Part shown: positions 25,758 through 33,124 of the stretch, piece by piece | How positions within the stretch are numbered: the stretch's first letter is position 1 | Layout: each line of letters begins with the position of its first letter | NCBI RefSeq assembly: GCF_008080435.1 | Contig: NZ_VRKN01000005.1 | Coordinates: 310,001 to 374,000, forward strand | DNA: 64,000 bases | Source of the DNA: Enterobacter asburiae | GTDB lineage: Bacteria; Pseudomonadota; Gammaproteobacteria; Enterobacterales; Enterobacteriaceae | Direction: 5' to 3' | Program-made: the position numbers and the translations under genes | The notes under the pieces: generated by a model | What the model was told of the DNA's origin: nothing | Database searches by the model: none | What the model saw: only the letters and a program-made list of their open reading frames with translations

Positions 25758-26247
25758 GTCGTTAACCAGAGGAGGTCGCTATCTACCTACTCTTCTGGAG
25801 CGGTTACAGGATGACGAACCTAATAGCCCTCACGATCGCGTCCGGCCTGTCGACGCTAAAACGATACGCCAGTTGGTTCAGAAAGATATTGCTGATTTAA
25901 TTAATCATACCAACATCGAGGACACGATTAATGAGCAACGCTATAAAGCAGTAACGGAATCAGTGCTTAATTATGGTATTCCGGCGTTGATCGGCAGCCC
26001 TGAAAATCGCAATAACTGGCAGGTTATCGAGCGGGCAATCCGTAAGGCTATCATCCGCTTCGAACCACGTATTATCCCTGAAACATTGCTGGTGCGTTCA
26101 TTGCAGGAAAGGGAGCATATGGCGAGGCATGCCGTTATTGCGTTTGAGATTCGAGGGCTGATTGACTGGCAGCCCCACCCTGTAGATTTATGTATGAATG
26201 GTCGTTACGACGTGGAGTCTGAAAAGGTCGATCTGAAGCTTCTTTAA
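25744..26247 (+). CDS. tssE: T6SS baseplate subunit TssE (gp25-like)
   Basis: A 167-residue TssE. I use the TTG at 25744 because GGAGG lies nine bases upstream, and it gives the family-like opening SSNKSLTRGGRYLPTLLERL. A GTG at 25738 is possible. Family features are LLERLQDDEP, the tssE GxP-IGSPENR-type loop (YGIPALIGSPENR) and the terminal VIAFEIRGLI segment. It joins TssF and TssG in the baseplate wedge. The start overlaps the end of tagJ. With this gene all thirteen core T6SS components are present in the window. Confidence 0.88.
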   Translation: MSSNKSLTRGGRYLPTLLERLQDDEPNSPHDRVRPVDAKTIRQLVQKDIADLINHTNIEDTINEQRYKAVTESVLNYGIPALIGSPENRNNWQVIERAIRKAIIRFEPRIIPETLLVRSLQEREHMARHAVIAFEIRGLIDWQPHPVDLCMNGRYDVESEKVDLKLL

Positions 26248-26517
26248 TAAATCTTAACCTGTCTTAAATAAAGAAATTCAACGTGCAAATTAAGATCTTA
26301 CCTTGAAGTTTTTCTTGGCGAATTATCCTAAAACAATTGATGATCCTTACCAGGAGAGAGGTTTTTTAATAGTATCAAGGTGAGCTTTTTCTTAATTTGT
26401 GGGGTTCTGTAGAGAACCGTTTCCGCATAGCGAATACAGTTTTTTCGCTGAATGTTTATCTCGCTGTTTTTGGGGGTAATTTTCCTTGTAAGGGAATGCA
26501 ATACATAGGTGTGGAAT
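26248..26517 (+). other. AT-rich gap after the T6SS locus
   Basis: These 270 bases are clearly lower in GC than the T6SS genes. They contain a 6-bp-stem hairpin, GGTTCT and AGAACC with loop GTAG, at 26403-26418, and several T-runs. A promoter for the regulator gene at 26518 is likely here, but I cannot pick boxes with confidence. No reading frame is convincing. Confidence 0.5.
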
Positions 26518-27135
26518 ATGTTGAATATACTGTTGAGGGATTCTAATTATTATCGTGGGTTAGGGGTGAAATCCTTAATTTTGAGTCAATTAGCAAGCGC
26601 ACGTCTAAAAGAGGCGCGTTTTGCATTATCAACAGACGAAATGAGTAGGGAAGACGCTAACATCATCTTCTATGATGATTTCGTAACGATTAATGTTTTG
26701 AATAAAAAGAAAATTCGTAATAATAGCGATCGCTGGCATAAAGAAAACAGGGCACCAGAAAAGCTAACGCTGCATGTTCCTTTTTTGGCCCGTAATCAAA
26801 CGCTCAACGATGTATCGATGAAGATCGGTAAAATACTGGCAATCGCTACTGCGGACTATCACGTTCATCTCAATAAAGAAGATGCCTACTGGAGCTTCGG
26901 ATTAAAGAAATACGCCCAGCTTTCGGATGCGGAAAACGATGTCATGCTCTTAATTGGCAGGGGTTACAACAGCGGCGATATTTCACGAATGTTGAATCGC
27001 TCGCCAAAGACAATCAGCACCCATTATCGTAACGCCAGTCGTAAGATGGGCGCCTCAAATCAGGCTGAGTTTTATCGTTACGCCTCGTTCGTCGCCCGCT
27101 GTGGATGTAATGAAAGAAACACGCTGTGTTTATAA
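26518..27135 (+). CDS. LuxR-family transcriptional regulator
   Basis: A 205-residue protein counted from the ATG at 26518; a GTG at 26509 would add three residues. The C-terminal 60 residues are a LuxR/GerE helix-turn-helix: LSDAENDVMLLIGRGYNSGD, then ISRMLNRSPKTISTHYRNA and KMGASNQAEFYRYA. The N-terminal part has no phosphoacceptor receiver pattern and no acyl-homoserine-lactone motifs that I recognise. Codon use is AT-richer than the neighbours, a sign of transfer. It ends 24 bases before the autotransporter gene in the same direction, so it may control that gene, the T6SS or the fimbriae. Confidence 0.85.
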   Translation: MLNILLRDSNYYRGLGVKSLILSQLASARLKEARFALSTDEMSREDANIIFYDDFVTINVLNKKKIRNNSDRWHKENRAPEKLTLHVPFLARNQTLNDVSMKIGKILAIATADYHVHLNKEDAYWSFGLKKYAQLSDAENDVMLLIGRGYNSGDISRMLNRSPKTISTHYRNASRKMGASNQAEFYRYASFVARCGCNERNTLCL

Positions 27136-27159
27136 ATGGAATAGTTATAAGGCAATACT

Positions 27160-30075
27160 ATGGATAATTATCACACCAGTCAGGGTGAGTGGCATCGTTT
27201 ACTCTGCGCGTTACCGATCTATCTCCTTGTAAGTCATTATGCTTCCGCCGCAAATAGTAACACTATTGTTGTTGATGGAGGGAAACTCCATTTCGATAAT
27301 TTGACGCTTGTAAATGACACAAGCGGTGCCTTTATTATTCAGGCTAAAAACGGCGCGGAATTTAACGGCAGCCAGCTGTTTCTTACCAGTAGCGGGGCGC
27401 GCGGCGGCGGAGCGTGGATTGATGGTGGCGTTTTCACGGGTGACAATCTGGAAATTAACGTCAGCGGTAACGCCGGCAGCGGCATTTATCTTGCGAATAA
27501 TAGCTCAGCCGTGCTTTCCGATATTACCATCGCTGCTCAGAATAACGCTAAGGGGCTGGTGCTGGACGGTACCTGGTCCACCACGCAAGGTTCTGCGATG
27601 GCGCAGGTCAGCGATAGCACCATCGCCACCGAAAGTGCCGACGCCATCAGCGTCATGGCGGGTGAGGTAACGCTGACCAATACGGTTGCCACAACAACCG
27701 GCGACAGCAGTTATGCAGTGAATGCCAACCAGGCGGCAAAAATAAATATTGAAGGGGGCCGTTACGCGACGCAGGGTAAATACAGCGATGCCGTGTGGGT
27801 CACCGCCACTGACTCCTCCGTCAATATAAACAATGCCACCCTTTCAACCGCAGGCGATCGCGCCATCGCGCTGAACGCGCAGCGTGGCACGGCAACGATG
27901 ACTCACAGTACCCTCGAAACCGCGGGACTCAATTCTTATGCGCTGTATAGCGGAAATCAGCAGCTCACGGGCGATATGCTAACCATAACCACCCACGGCA
28001 CCGGCGGGGCTGGCCTGTTCGCCGCAACCGGCGGGAAGGGGACGCTGACCAACAGCGATATCACCACGCACGGCGAACTCGCGCCGGGGCTATTGGTCTA
28101 TCCCGGTTCGGTTATTACCGCCGATAATGTGCGCGTTACGACCACGGGCAAACAAGGCTTTGGGCTGTGGAGCCGTGCAGGGGAGTTGGATATCAGCAAC
28201 AGTACGATCGTGACGTCTGGCGACGCGGCAACCGGGCTGTATGTGAATGGTTACTCCACCACGCTCAGCAATCGCGTATCGCTGAATAATGTGACCTTGC
28301 AAAGCGGGCAGGCGCAGGCGATCGATGTCGATACCACGATGCTGGCGCTAACGGTAAATGACTCTACGCTCAGCGGCGGCAATGGCCAGCTGATGAACGT
28401 GAGTCATTATGAGTATGCGGGTGATCCCGCCAATAACCTCTACAGCACTGTGACCTTAACGGCCGCCAACAGCCGGTTAAATGGCGATATTACCTCCACT
28501 GACGTCGCTAACAGCGTGGCGATTGATCTGACGTCGGCCTCGACGCTGAATGGCGCAGTCAATAACGCGACGTCGCTGGCGCTGGATAGTACCAGCCGCT
28601 GGAATATGAGTGGCAGTTCGGTTGTCGGCCAGTTGACCAATAATGGCACTATCGCCTTTTCCGCGCCCAACGCGGCGGACACCCTGACGGTGACCGGCGA
28701 TTATGCCGGTAATGGTGGGATGCTGATGTTTAACAGCGTGCTGGGAGATGACAGCTCGCCGAGCAATAAAGTGATCGTCGGCGGCGACGTGCTGGCGGGC
28801 ACGACGTACGTCGCCATCAATAACCTCGGCGGGCACGGCGCGCAAACGGTTGAAGGTATTGAAATTGTCGATGTCGGCGGAACCTCTTACGGCAATTTCG
28901 TGCAATCGGGCCGTATTGTGGCGGGCGCTTATGACTACTCCCTGATGCAAAAGGGCGAAAACTGGTATCTGACCAGCCAGGCGACGCCGGTTGTACCGGA
29001 TCCAACGCCGGAGCCAGTGCCAGAACCAGTGCCAGAACCCGATCCTGGCACGAAACCTGAACCGATGCCGGATCCGCAAAGAAAAGCGCCGGTGATTCGT
29101 CCCGAAGCGGGCAGTTACACCGCGAATATCGGCGCGGCCAATACCCTGTTTACGATGAGCCTGCACGACCGACTGGGTGAACCTGGGTTTGTAGATGCCT
29201 TATCGGCACAGCCCGAAGTGACCAGCCTGTGGCTGCGTCAGGTCGGCGGCCACAACGGCTGGCATGACGGTAGCGGCCAGCTGACAACCCAGAGTAATCG
29301 CTATGTGGCACAGCTGGGCGGAGACGTGGCGCGCTGGAGTCGTGATGGTGTCGATCGCTGGCATCTCGGCGTTATGGCGGGCTACGGTAACAACCACAGT
29401 TCGACGCGCAGCCTGGCGAGCGGCTACCGCGCCAGCGGTTCCGTGGAGGGATACAGCATAGGTGGATACGCGACCTGGTATGCCAATGCCCCAGCGTCGC
29501 AGGGTGCCTGGCTGGATAGCTGGTTACTGTACAACTGGTTTACTAACAGCGTCCAGGGCAAAGGGTTAGCGAGCGAATCGTATAAATCTCGGGGATTCAC
29601 CGCATCGCTGGAGGCGGGATACACGCAGAAACTCGCTGAGTTCATGGGGAGCAAGGGGACGCTGAATGAATGGTTTATCCAGCCTCAGGCGCAGGTGATA
29701 TGGATGGGGGTGAAAGCCGATGATTTCCATGAGGCAAACGGCACCCGTATTCATAGCGAAGGCGAGGGGAATATCCGCACCAGGCTGGGTATTCGCACCT
29801 TCCTCAAAGGCCACCATGCCATGGATAACGGTAAGGAGCGCGTGTTCCAGCCTTACGTTGAACTTAACTGGATCCATAACACCCGTGATTTTGGTACACA
29901 GATGGATGATGTGAGCGTCTACCAGGCGGGTGCGAGAGATCTGGGTGAAATCAAAACGGGCATCGAAGGGCAGATTAACCCACGGCTGAACACCTGGGGA
30001 AATATCGGTGTCCAGATGGGAGATAAAGGTTATTACGATGCTGCGGCCATGCTCGGCCTGAAATACCACTTTTAA
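27160..30075 (+). CDS. Autotransporter (type Va) with right-handed helix passenger
   Basis: A 971-residue surface protein. An N-terminal signal region ends near SHYASA. The passenger, roughly residues 30-600, is built of repeated short strands rich in Asn, Thr, Ser and Gly, as in pectin-lyase-like beta-helices. An autochaperone-like region follows (YVAINNLGGHGAQTVEGI). A Pro-Glu linker, PEPVPEPVPEPDP, starts near residue 614. The last 270 residues form the autotransporter barrel and end with the outer-membrane signature KYHF. The passenger has no protease or lipase motif that I see, so adhesion or aggregation is the likeliest role. The gene follows the LuxR-type gene closely. Confidence 0.92.
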   Translation: MDNYHTSQGEWHRLLCALPIYLLVSHYASAANSNTIVVDGGKLHFDNLTLVNDTSGAFIIQAKNGAEFNGSQLFLTSSGARGGGAWIDGGVFTGDNLEINVSGNAGSGIYLANNSSAVLSDITIAAQNNAKGLVLDGTWSTTQGSAMAQVSDSTIATESADAISVMAGEVTLTNTVATTTGDSSYAVNANQAAKINIEGGRYATQGKYSDAVWVTATDSSVNINNATLSTAGDRAIALNAQRGTATMTHSTLETAGLNSYALYSGNQQLTGDMLTITTHGTGGAGLFAATGGKGTLTNSDITTHGELAPGLLVYPGSVITADNVRVTTTGKQGFGLWSRAGELDISNSTIVTSGDAATGLYVNGYSTTLSNRVSLNNVTLQSGQAQAIDVDTTMLALTVNDSTLSGGNGQLMNVSHYEYAGDPANNLYSTVTLTAANSRLNGDITSTDVANSVAIDLTSASTLNGAVNNATSLALDSTSRWNMSGSSVVGQLTNNGTIAFSAPNAADTLTVTGDYAGNGGMLMFNSVLGDDSSPSNKVIVGGDVLAGTTYVAINNLGGHGAQTVEGIEIVDVGGTSYGNFVQSGRIVAGAYDYSLMQKGENWYLTSQATPVVPDPTPEPVPEPVPEPDPGTKPEPMPDPQRKAPVIRPEAGSYTANIGAANTLFTMSLHDRLGEPGFVDALSAQPEVTSLWLRQVGGHNGWHDGSGQLTTQSNRYVAQLGGDVARWSRDGVDRWHLGVMAGYGNNHSSTRSLASGYRASGSVEGYSIGGYATWYANAPASQGAWLDSWLLYNWFTNSVQGKGLASESYKSRGFTASLEAGYTQKLAEFMGSKGTLNEWFIQPQAQVIWMGVKADDFHEANGTRIHSEGEGNIRTRLGIRTFLKGHHAMDNGKERVFQPYVELNWIHNTRDFGTQMDDVSVYQAGARDLGEIKTGIEGQINPRLNTWGNIGVQMGDKGYYDAAAMLGLKYHF

Positions 30076-30150
30076 CGCTGGCTAAGCCCTCGCCCCGGCA
30101 AGCGATGCTGCGGGCAGGGCGCGGCCGTTTTCGGCAGGCCTGGAATGCAA

Positions 30151-30174
30151 AACGGACCTCCGTGGAGGTCCGTT
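30151..30174 (-). terminator. Hairpin beside the left tRNA-Phe-like end
   Basis: A perfect 10-bp stem, AACGGACCTC and GAGGTCCGTT, with loop CGTG. Read leftward it ends in TTTTGC, so it would act as a terminator for leftward transcription. It lies just beyond a partial tRNA 3' end (30186-30204), as a terminator lies beyond the intact tRNA-Phe gene. It can also stop transcripts from the autotransporter gene. Confidence 0.7.
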
Positions 30175-30185
30175 AATATGAATTT

Positions 30186-30204
30186 TGGTGCCGGACTCGG
30201 AATC
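30186..30204 (-). repeat. Partial tRNA-Phe 3' end (att-like remnant, left)
   Basis: TGGTGCCGGACTCGGAATC matches the 3' end of the tRNA-Phe gene at 32954 (leftward strand) except that one C is missing. The match stops after 19 bases. Such short 3'-end copies mark one side of elements that integrate in tRNA genes. It may come from a different tRNA-Phe-targeting element, given the indel. Confidence 0.65.
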
Positions 30205-30302
30205 ATATCCACGATTAATACGCTGTTTGTTATTGGTTTTGTAGGGATTTCTCACAAACAGCGCCCCCACTAAGGCCCCCATAAAAATCGCTTTGGTTTT
30301 GT

Positions 30303-30365
30303 GTGGAATTAGATCCACATATAACGGTCTGAGGTCCACATATAGTGGGTGGAACTCCACACATA
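30303..30365. repeat. Three 21-bp-spaced TCCACA boxes next to the att remnant
   Basis: TCCACATATA occurs at 30314 and 30335, and TCCACACATA at 30356, exactly 21 bases apart. Inverted GTGGA partners lie before the first and third boxes (30303 and 30349). Spacing of two helical turns beside a tRNA-type att core fits arm-type binding sites of a tyrosine integrase. The leftward frame through them reads as a VDL repeat and is unlikely to be a gene. No integrase gene remains in the window. Confidence 0.6.
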
Positions 30366-30569
30366 GCGGTGCTAAAAAATCCATGTTGCATTACTCAGGC
30401 AAGCCCCATCCCCTTCGCATTGAACATCGTTCAAACTTACATTTGATATGTTGGAACAACGATTTTTGAGATAATAAAAAATGGCGAAATTTCTAATCTA
30501 TAGATTCTATTAGTATTTTTTCTATATTTTTGAGATGTTGCCATACACCAGTTGAGATAACTAAACATC

Positions 30570-31424
30570 ATGGCTCAATTTAATCACTTTGAACTCTCAC
30601 TTCTGAATCCCAGCTTTGATTCCCCTTTGGTCGACGCGCTGACGGAGCTGGAGCTACTTCGGCATCTGCGGCTGGAAACCAATGTTCACCCTATCCTGTT
30701 TGCGCAGCTGAAGACTGTTTTCCACATGCTGGAGAGTCTTGGCTCTGCAAGGATTGAGGGAAACCACACCACGCTTGCAGACTATGTTGAAAGCAAGGTT
30801 GAAGGAACGCAGAGTTCGACGGATCAGCTCAAAGAAATCAACAATATTGAAGCCGCGATGGAGTTTATCGACGAATACTTGAGCAATGGCGATGACATAA
30901 CGGAATATTTTATCCGCGAGTTGCATAGTCTGGCGGTCGCCGGGCTGCAACAGGAAGGCGACAGAACGCCCGGTGCATATCGTGAACGCTATTACGCCAT
31001 GCTTTCGTTAGCTGATAAGGGAACAGAGCAGGGGCTGGAAGAATGGTGCTTATATGTGCTTTCGGGGATCTCGTCTGAGCTGAAGAAAGTTGATCAACTG
31101 ACAAGCCATGCTTTTCTGAGTGAAAAAATCCTGTATCCGGCTATCGATTTTTCGTCGGAGAGAGGACTGATAAATCCGCTGGAATCGAAGGTTCTGAAAC
31201 GTGCCGTTGAGCTGGGGACGATAAAAGCGGGCGATCTACGCGCTGTTTTGCCGGATCTGAAACCGACGCAGGTGACTTATCAGCTTGGTAAGCTGATTGA
31301 GCGAGGGTTACTTCAGCCAGTAGAAGAGGGGGCCCGTTCCTATACGGCGAAATTTTCTAATTCGTATCTGATACGTGGGGTGATTAAGGTTCTACGGGAG
31401 GAAGGGTTTATTCCTGATTTATAA
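30570..31424 (+). pseudogene. Fic-family protein lacking its catalytic core
   Basis: The 284-codon frame is open but looks internally deleted. The N-terminal part matches Fic/DUF4172-type proteins: LESLGSARIEGNHTTLADYV contains the inhibitory-helix motif SxxxEG at residues 59-64. The first Fic helices follow up to ELHSLAV and TPGAYRE. The frame then jumps near residue 139 (about base 30985) to RYYAMLSLADK, which normally follows the active site. The HPFxxGNGR motif for AMP transfer is missing altogether, as are roughly 90 residues. The C-terminal winged-helix region is intact (LKPTQVTYQLGKLIERGLLQ). It may survive as a DNA-binding remnant. It lies in the integration zone. Confidence 0.75.
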
Positions 31425-31652
31425 GCTTAGAGGTGGTTAATTTTACGGTAGAAAATGATGATGGCATCATCATATATTCTTGTTAGATGAATTAGGAATA
31501 TTTCTGCCGTTTCTCGCAACTCAGGGCTGGCAAACGCGCTTACCCGTCGCTGGCCCAAAGGTGAAAGGCTGATCGCTGAAGCGCTATAAGCACCGCGTTG
31601 TCTAAGAACAAAAAGGGGAAGCATTGAAGAACTGGACTAGCCCAAAAGCAAA

Positions 31653-31673
31653 AACCCGCCTTTTGGGCGGGTT
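31653..31673 (-). terminator. Terminator-like hairpin beside the middle tRNA-Phe fragment
   Basis: AACCCGCC and GGCGGGTT form an 8-bp stem with loop TTTTG. Read leftward it is followed by TTTTTGC. The layout, hairpin then four bases and the tRNA 3' end, copies that of the intact tRNA-Phe gene at 32921-33029. The stem sequence differs from that one. Confidence 0.75.
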
Positions 31674-31676
31674 CTT

Positions 31677-31737
31677 TAAATAGTGGTGCCCGGACTCGGA
31701 ATCGAACCAAGGACACGGGGATTTTCAATCCCCTGCT
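31677..31737 (-). repeat. Partial tRNA-Phe gene, 3' 54 bases plus flank (att site)
   Basis: These 61 bases are identical to 32947-33007. They include the last 54 bases of the tRNA-Phe gene, from the anticodon stem (with GAA anticodon) to CCA, plus TAAATAG downstream. Identity stops sharply at CCCCTGCT, where the intact gene continues to its D-arm. This is a direct repeat in the orientation expected of an att site left by an element inserted into tRNA-Phe. The segment between the copies is about 1.27 kb. Confidence 0.93.
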
Positions 31738-32163
31738 GGCGCAATAGCGCCGGCGCGACCCCTTCGCCAGGCACCTTCACCCCGCTAGATGCCCCGTCAT
31801 ATACATTCTGGCTCCCGCAGGTTGGGCTACCGTCGGTCATAATCGCAAACCGACAGCCCTGACTCTGCGCAGTTTTCAACGCCAGCCACGCCGCCAGCAC
31901 ATACGGCTGCGTTACATCGCGCCCATCGCTTTCTACCACCTGCGCGTGCCCGTTCAGAACGTCGATTCCCTGACCGCTAACCCTCTCTGCGGATAAGGGG
32001 GGGTAGATAGCCCTGCCGCCAGTTCCGGGCAGTGGGTGACCAGACGGCCTTCTTTGCGTCAGTGTTGCAGCAGATCTGAGGAACAGGATTTATCGGTACC
32101 GTTGTAGCGGACAAGGTGCCCTGACAGGCAGGCGCTAAGCAGGATTATTTCTTTGACGGGCAT
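31738..32163 (-). pseudogene. Broken DUF523 gene
   Basis: Reading leftward from the ATG at 32163 gives a DUF523-like start: MPVKEIILLSACLSGHLVRY then NGTDK. The frame meets a TGA after SSDLLQH (SDLLQHW is expected), continues with RLVTHCPELAAG, loses frame in the STPP region, and resumes in another frame as VESDGRDVTQPYVLAAWLAL and the conserved TDGSPTCGSQNVYDG block. The final codons (GIENPRVLGSIPSPG) run into the tRNA-Phe fragment at 31677-31737. At least one stop and one frameshift make a working protein unlikely. DUF523 function is unknown. Confidence 0.8.
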
Positions 32164-32420
32164 GGGAGATACCTTTGATAAGGTGCGTGGTAACGCGCTT
32201 ATCTCGATACCGGCGGATATAAGGTGGCAGAAAATGAGCGGGTGGCGGTTGGATTTTGGGGGAGAGGAAACGCGTATTATAATGAAAAACGAATAGTATC
32301 TTCTGCGCTTTAACCCCGTTTATGAACTGCCAGAGGCTAAGCCATGTGTTTTTATCCTGAGCGGGTGATACCAGAAGGAGGCTCCTGGAAGTGATTGAAA
32401 AATTTAAAAGGACGTTAGAA

Positions 32421-32813
32421 ATGAATAAATATCTGTCTGGTCTGTGTGTTGTTTCTTTTTTTTATTTTTCTTCAATAGGTTACGCGCACTCTGCGGGTCC
32501 AAATAAAGTTCAGGTTAGTATCGAACCCCACATCTCTAGTAGAGGATATATCCCGGTAATTTCTAATGCAGATGAAATCGAGTCTTCTGATTTCAGGGCG
32601 TCGGATCTACAGGCGATGCAGGATAGCCTGAGGAAGATGAAGTCCGACAACAGCAAAGTCGATGAGCTAACTCAGAAGGTTTTACAGCTTGAGAGAAAGA
32701 ATTCTGAGCAGGAGAGTAAGATCGAGCGATTGCAAAGAAGCCTTGATGACATGAAGCGGAGCAACGACAACCTTTCAAATCAGGTCAGCAATTTATCCGG
32801 CAAAATTAAGTGA
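32421..32813 (+). CDS. Small exported coiled-coil protein, unrecognised
   Basis: A 130-residue protein counted from the ATG at 32421, preceded by AAAGGA; an in-frame GTG/ATG start at 32391 would add ten residues ahead of the signal peptide. Residues 1-23 are a Sec signal (LSGLCVVSFFYFSSIGYAHS). The mature part is mostly one long heptad-patterned helix from about residue 55, rich in Leu, Lys, Glu and Gln, ending LSNQVSNLSGKIK. There are no Cys residues in the mature part and no lipobox. It lies alone between the broken DUF523 gene and tRNA-Phe. It may be cargo of an integrated element; function unknown. Confidence 0.72.
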   Translation: MNKYLSGLCVVSFFYFSSIGYAHSAGPNKVQVSIEPHISSRGYIPVISNADEIESSDFRASDLQAMQDSLRKMKSDNSKVDELTQKVLQLERKNSEQESKIERLQRSLDDMKRSNDNLSNQVSNLSGKIK

Positions 32814-32920
32814 TAAAAAAGAGCCACCGCCTGTATTAACTTACCGGGCTATTAGCGTAAGCGTGCCTGCATTAAAGCCACGCTTATCAGCGCCCAGAAA
32901 TCGGCCGTAGCCATATAGCA

Positions 32921-32945
32921 AAAACCCAGCCATAGGCTGGGTTTT
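32921..32945 (-). terminator. Terminator of the tRNA-Phe gene
   Basis: AAAACCCAGCC and GGCTGGGTTTT form an 11-bp stem around loop ATA. In the leftward direction it is followed by T residues and begins nine bases after the tRNA CCA end. Confidence 0.85.
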
Positions 32946-32953
32946 CTAAATAG

Positions 32954-33029
32954 TGGTGCCCGGACTCGGAATCGAACCAAGGACACGGGGATTTTCAATC
33001 CCCTGCTCTACCGACTGAGCTATCCGGGC
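32954..33029 (-). tRNA. pheV: tRNA-Phe (GAA)
   Basis: A complete 76-base gene read leftward, starting GCCCGGATAGCTCAG and ending GGGCACCA with encoded CCA. The anticodon GAA lies at 32996-32994, within the stem GGGGATTGAAAATCCCC. The sequence equals the well-known E. coli tRNA-Phe. Its 3' half is a classic integration target, and partial copies at 31677 and 30186 show it has been used. Position beside yqgA and speC matches E. coli pheV. Confidence 0.98.
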
Positions 33030-33039
33030 AACGGGGCGC

Positions 33040-33068
33040 ATTAAACCCGATCTGCCCCCCGTCGTCAA
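33040..33068 (-). promoter_or_regulatory. Promoter of the tRNA-Phe gene
   Basis: Leftward -35 TTGACG (33068-33063), a 17-bp spacer, and -10 TTTAAT (33045-33040) followed by a GC-rich discriminator GCGCCCC. This is the usual design of stable-RNA promoters under stringent control. Confidence 0.85.
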
Positions 33069-33124
33069 CGAAAAATGTTGTTTTCGTTACAGACTGCGCA
33101 ATCTCTCACCATTTCGCCGCATCC

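Noticed and set aside
30082..30384. A 100-codon leftward frame between the autotransporter and the Fic gene
   Set aside because: It is made of the 21-bp repeats, the tRNA-like att core and the hairpin; the repeats explain its VDL motif. I treat it as non-coding.
31539..31728. Short leftward frames around the middle tRNA-Phe fragment
   Set aside because: They run across a terminator hairpin and the tRNA fragment and show no protein features.
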